Source: Brienomyrus brachyistius | Taxonomy: Eukaryota; Chordata; Actinopteri; Osteoglossiformes; Mormyridae | Assembly (NCBI RefSeq): GCF_023856365.1 | Contig: NC_064540.1 | Location: forward strand, 9,143,691 to 9,207,690 | Length of the DNA: 64,000 nucleotides | Reading direction: 5' to 3' | Shown: positions 62,767 to 64,000 of the stretch, in pieces | Position numbering within the stretch: position 1 is the stretch's first letter | Layout: the number at the start of each line of letters is the position of its first letter | Translations under genes and position numbers: made by a program | The notes under the pieces: generated by a model | The model's input: only the letters and a program-made list of their open reading frames with translations | What the model was told of the DNA's origin: nothing | Databases searched by the model: none

Positions 62767-64000
62767 AAATAAACAGAATTTGAAAAACTTCTGAACCAGA
62801 CAGCACCACAGCATGACCTGTTTTAGTAATAGATGGTCACACAATTGTGTTAGATATTTTATAGAAACGGTTTTATTTACATCTATATGTCAGAAGGATT
62901 TTGAATGTGAGGGGACCACATTGGCATAAAACTAATATTTTATGTTAAATGTGGGGGGTCCAAACGAATAATTATGAAATGTAAGGGACACGTCAGATTT
63001 AATGGCGACGACGCCCATGTCTATATGTTTCTGTCCCAAGAATCTTCACCTGCACAACAATAAGGCGTGAAGAAGCGTGCAGAGCAGACTCAAGGGGAGG
63101 AGCCGGGGATCTCACCCAGGCTGACAGAGTATTATTAACCATGAAGTCCGTCTATTCAATTGTTAATTTCCGCCACAGCTGTAGCTTTGAGTTCCACTCT
63201 TTCCTCACAGGCGTCACAGATGCCATGATCACTCCTTCTGCCCCTTTGTGCGGCTCTGTGATTATATGTAGATTTGACCCCGCTGAAGGTGCCGGTCGTC
63301 TCCTTTCTGTAGCCCTCAGGCTCAGTCTCTGGCTGTGTAACTATCCGATTGGATGGGCAACATGAGCAGGCGGGGACAGGGCGTTTCCTACCGACCGCTG
63401 GGGTCTCACAGTCTGCTGTTCTCGGGGTTCGCAGGGGTCCCGCAACAACATAAAGGGATCGTGGGACAAAGCGCCTTAAAACACGAAAAAGGGCAGTTTT
63501 TCAGTATGACTTACTTCTTCTGAGAAGAAAGCGCTCTACGGTAATTAGCTACCTCAAATACAGGATACCTAAAGTGTGTCTCTTTAATTATCATTATTGT
63601 TATTCAAAACTTGGAGAACCAGGTAAGACGTTTCATACGCCCTTCTCCATGTAGATATTGAAAATAATGGGGGTGCTGTTGCAATAGTCTTTGCACGTTT
63701 GAGGTCTTGTACATTGTTATGTTGCAGAGGCACGGCTTACGTCTGCTTAAAAGGATTATATTATGCATTTCTACAAATATAAAGGTAAAAAAACGCATAC
63801 GGAAGGTAGTATAACATCGGGATGAACCATCACCGTATTTTTACATATTCCATACATTTCCTTTTGGAAACGCAAAAGACAACATGTAGTTAAGGATGAC
63901 ATATCAATACTACTGGTTAATTTATAGACGTGATTAGCGGGTTCTGTTTGTTTTTATCATTTTATCTATTTGCTCCCATTCGCATTTTGTCGCAAGTGTT
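62576..64000. other. no gene seen
   Basis: AT-rich sequence with a compound (TA)22(CA)12 microsatellite at 62695-62761. No open frame here has a recognisable motif. Confidence 0.45.

Overview
This is a 64 kb piece of a ray-finned (teleost) fish nuclear genome. Genes are split by GT-AG introns. The spaces between them hold Tc1-like DNA transposons, fragments of L2/CR1-type LINEs, tRNA-derived SINEs with (TGGA)n tails, and many micro- and minisatellites. The gene content points to a block related to human chromosome 20q. I cannot name the species.

Three intact protein genes can be modelled exon by exon. Each keeps an open frame across all its junctions. (1) A Src-like adaptor gene, best fit sla2, lies on + at 5418-9284 (7 exons, 261 codons). 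(2) trpc4ap (TRUSS, a CUL4-DDB1 substrate receptor) lies on + at 14146-22882 (19 coding exons, 776 codons) and has one GC-AG intron. (3) A snail-family repressor, best fit snai1, lies on - at 47802-49501 (3 exons, 228 codons, SNAG domain plus four zinc fingers).

The most interesting region is 25592-34342 (-). It is the decayed remnant of a sarcomeric myosin heavy chain gene, tail to tail with trpc4ap exactly as MYH7B and TRPC4AP lie in human, so I read it as a dead myh7b. At least fifteen exon remnants are recognisable. They carry four in-frame stops, several frameshifts, loss of the switch-1 exons and loss of most of the rod. In the intron where MYH7B normally carries miR-499, a hairpin on the same strand (30194-30263) is intact, and its 5' arm matches all 22 bases of miR-499-5p. 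The microRNA has outlived its host protein, which suggests that this locus survives as a microRNA gene.

The rest, region by region: 1-5400 has a frameshifted full-length Tc1 transposon (1812-3452) and a 14-bp minisatellite; 9285-14000 is intergenic with a MITE-like element and an 82-bp TA run; 34343-47800 has an unrecognised broken exon (37336-37548), a 32-bp minisatellite of about 51 copies (38862-40500), apparently born from a SINE tail, and a two-form 48/49-bp minisatellite (43490-44540); 49502-64000 has no gene I can support, only LINE, SINE and simple-sequence material.
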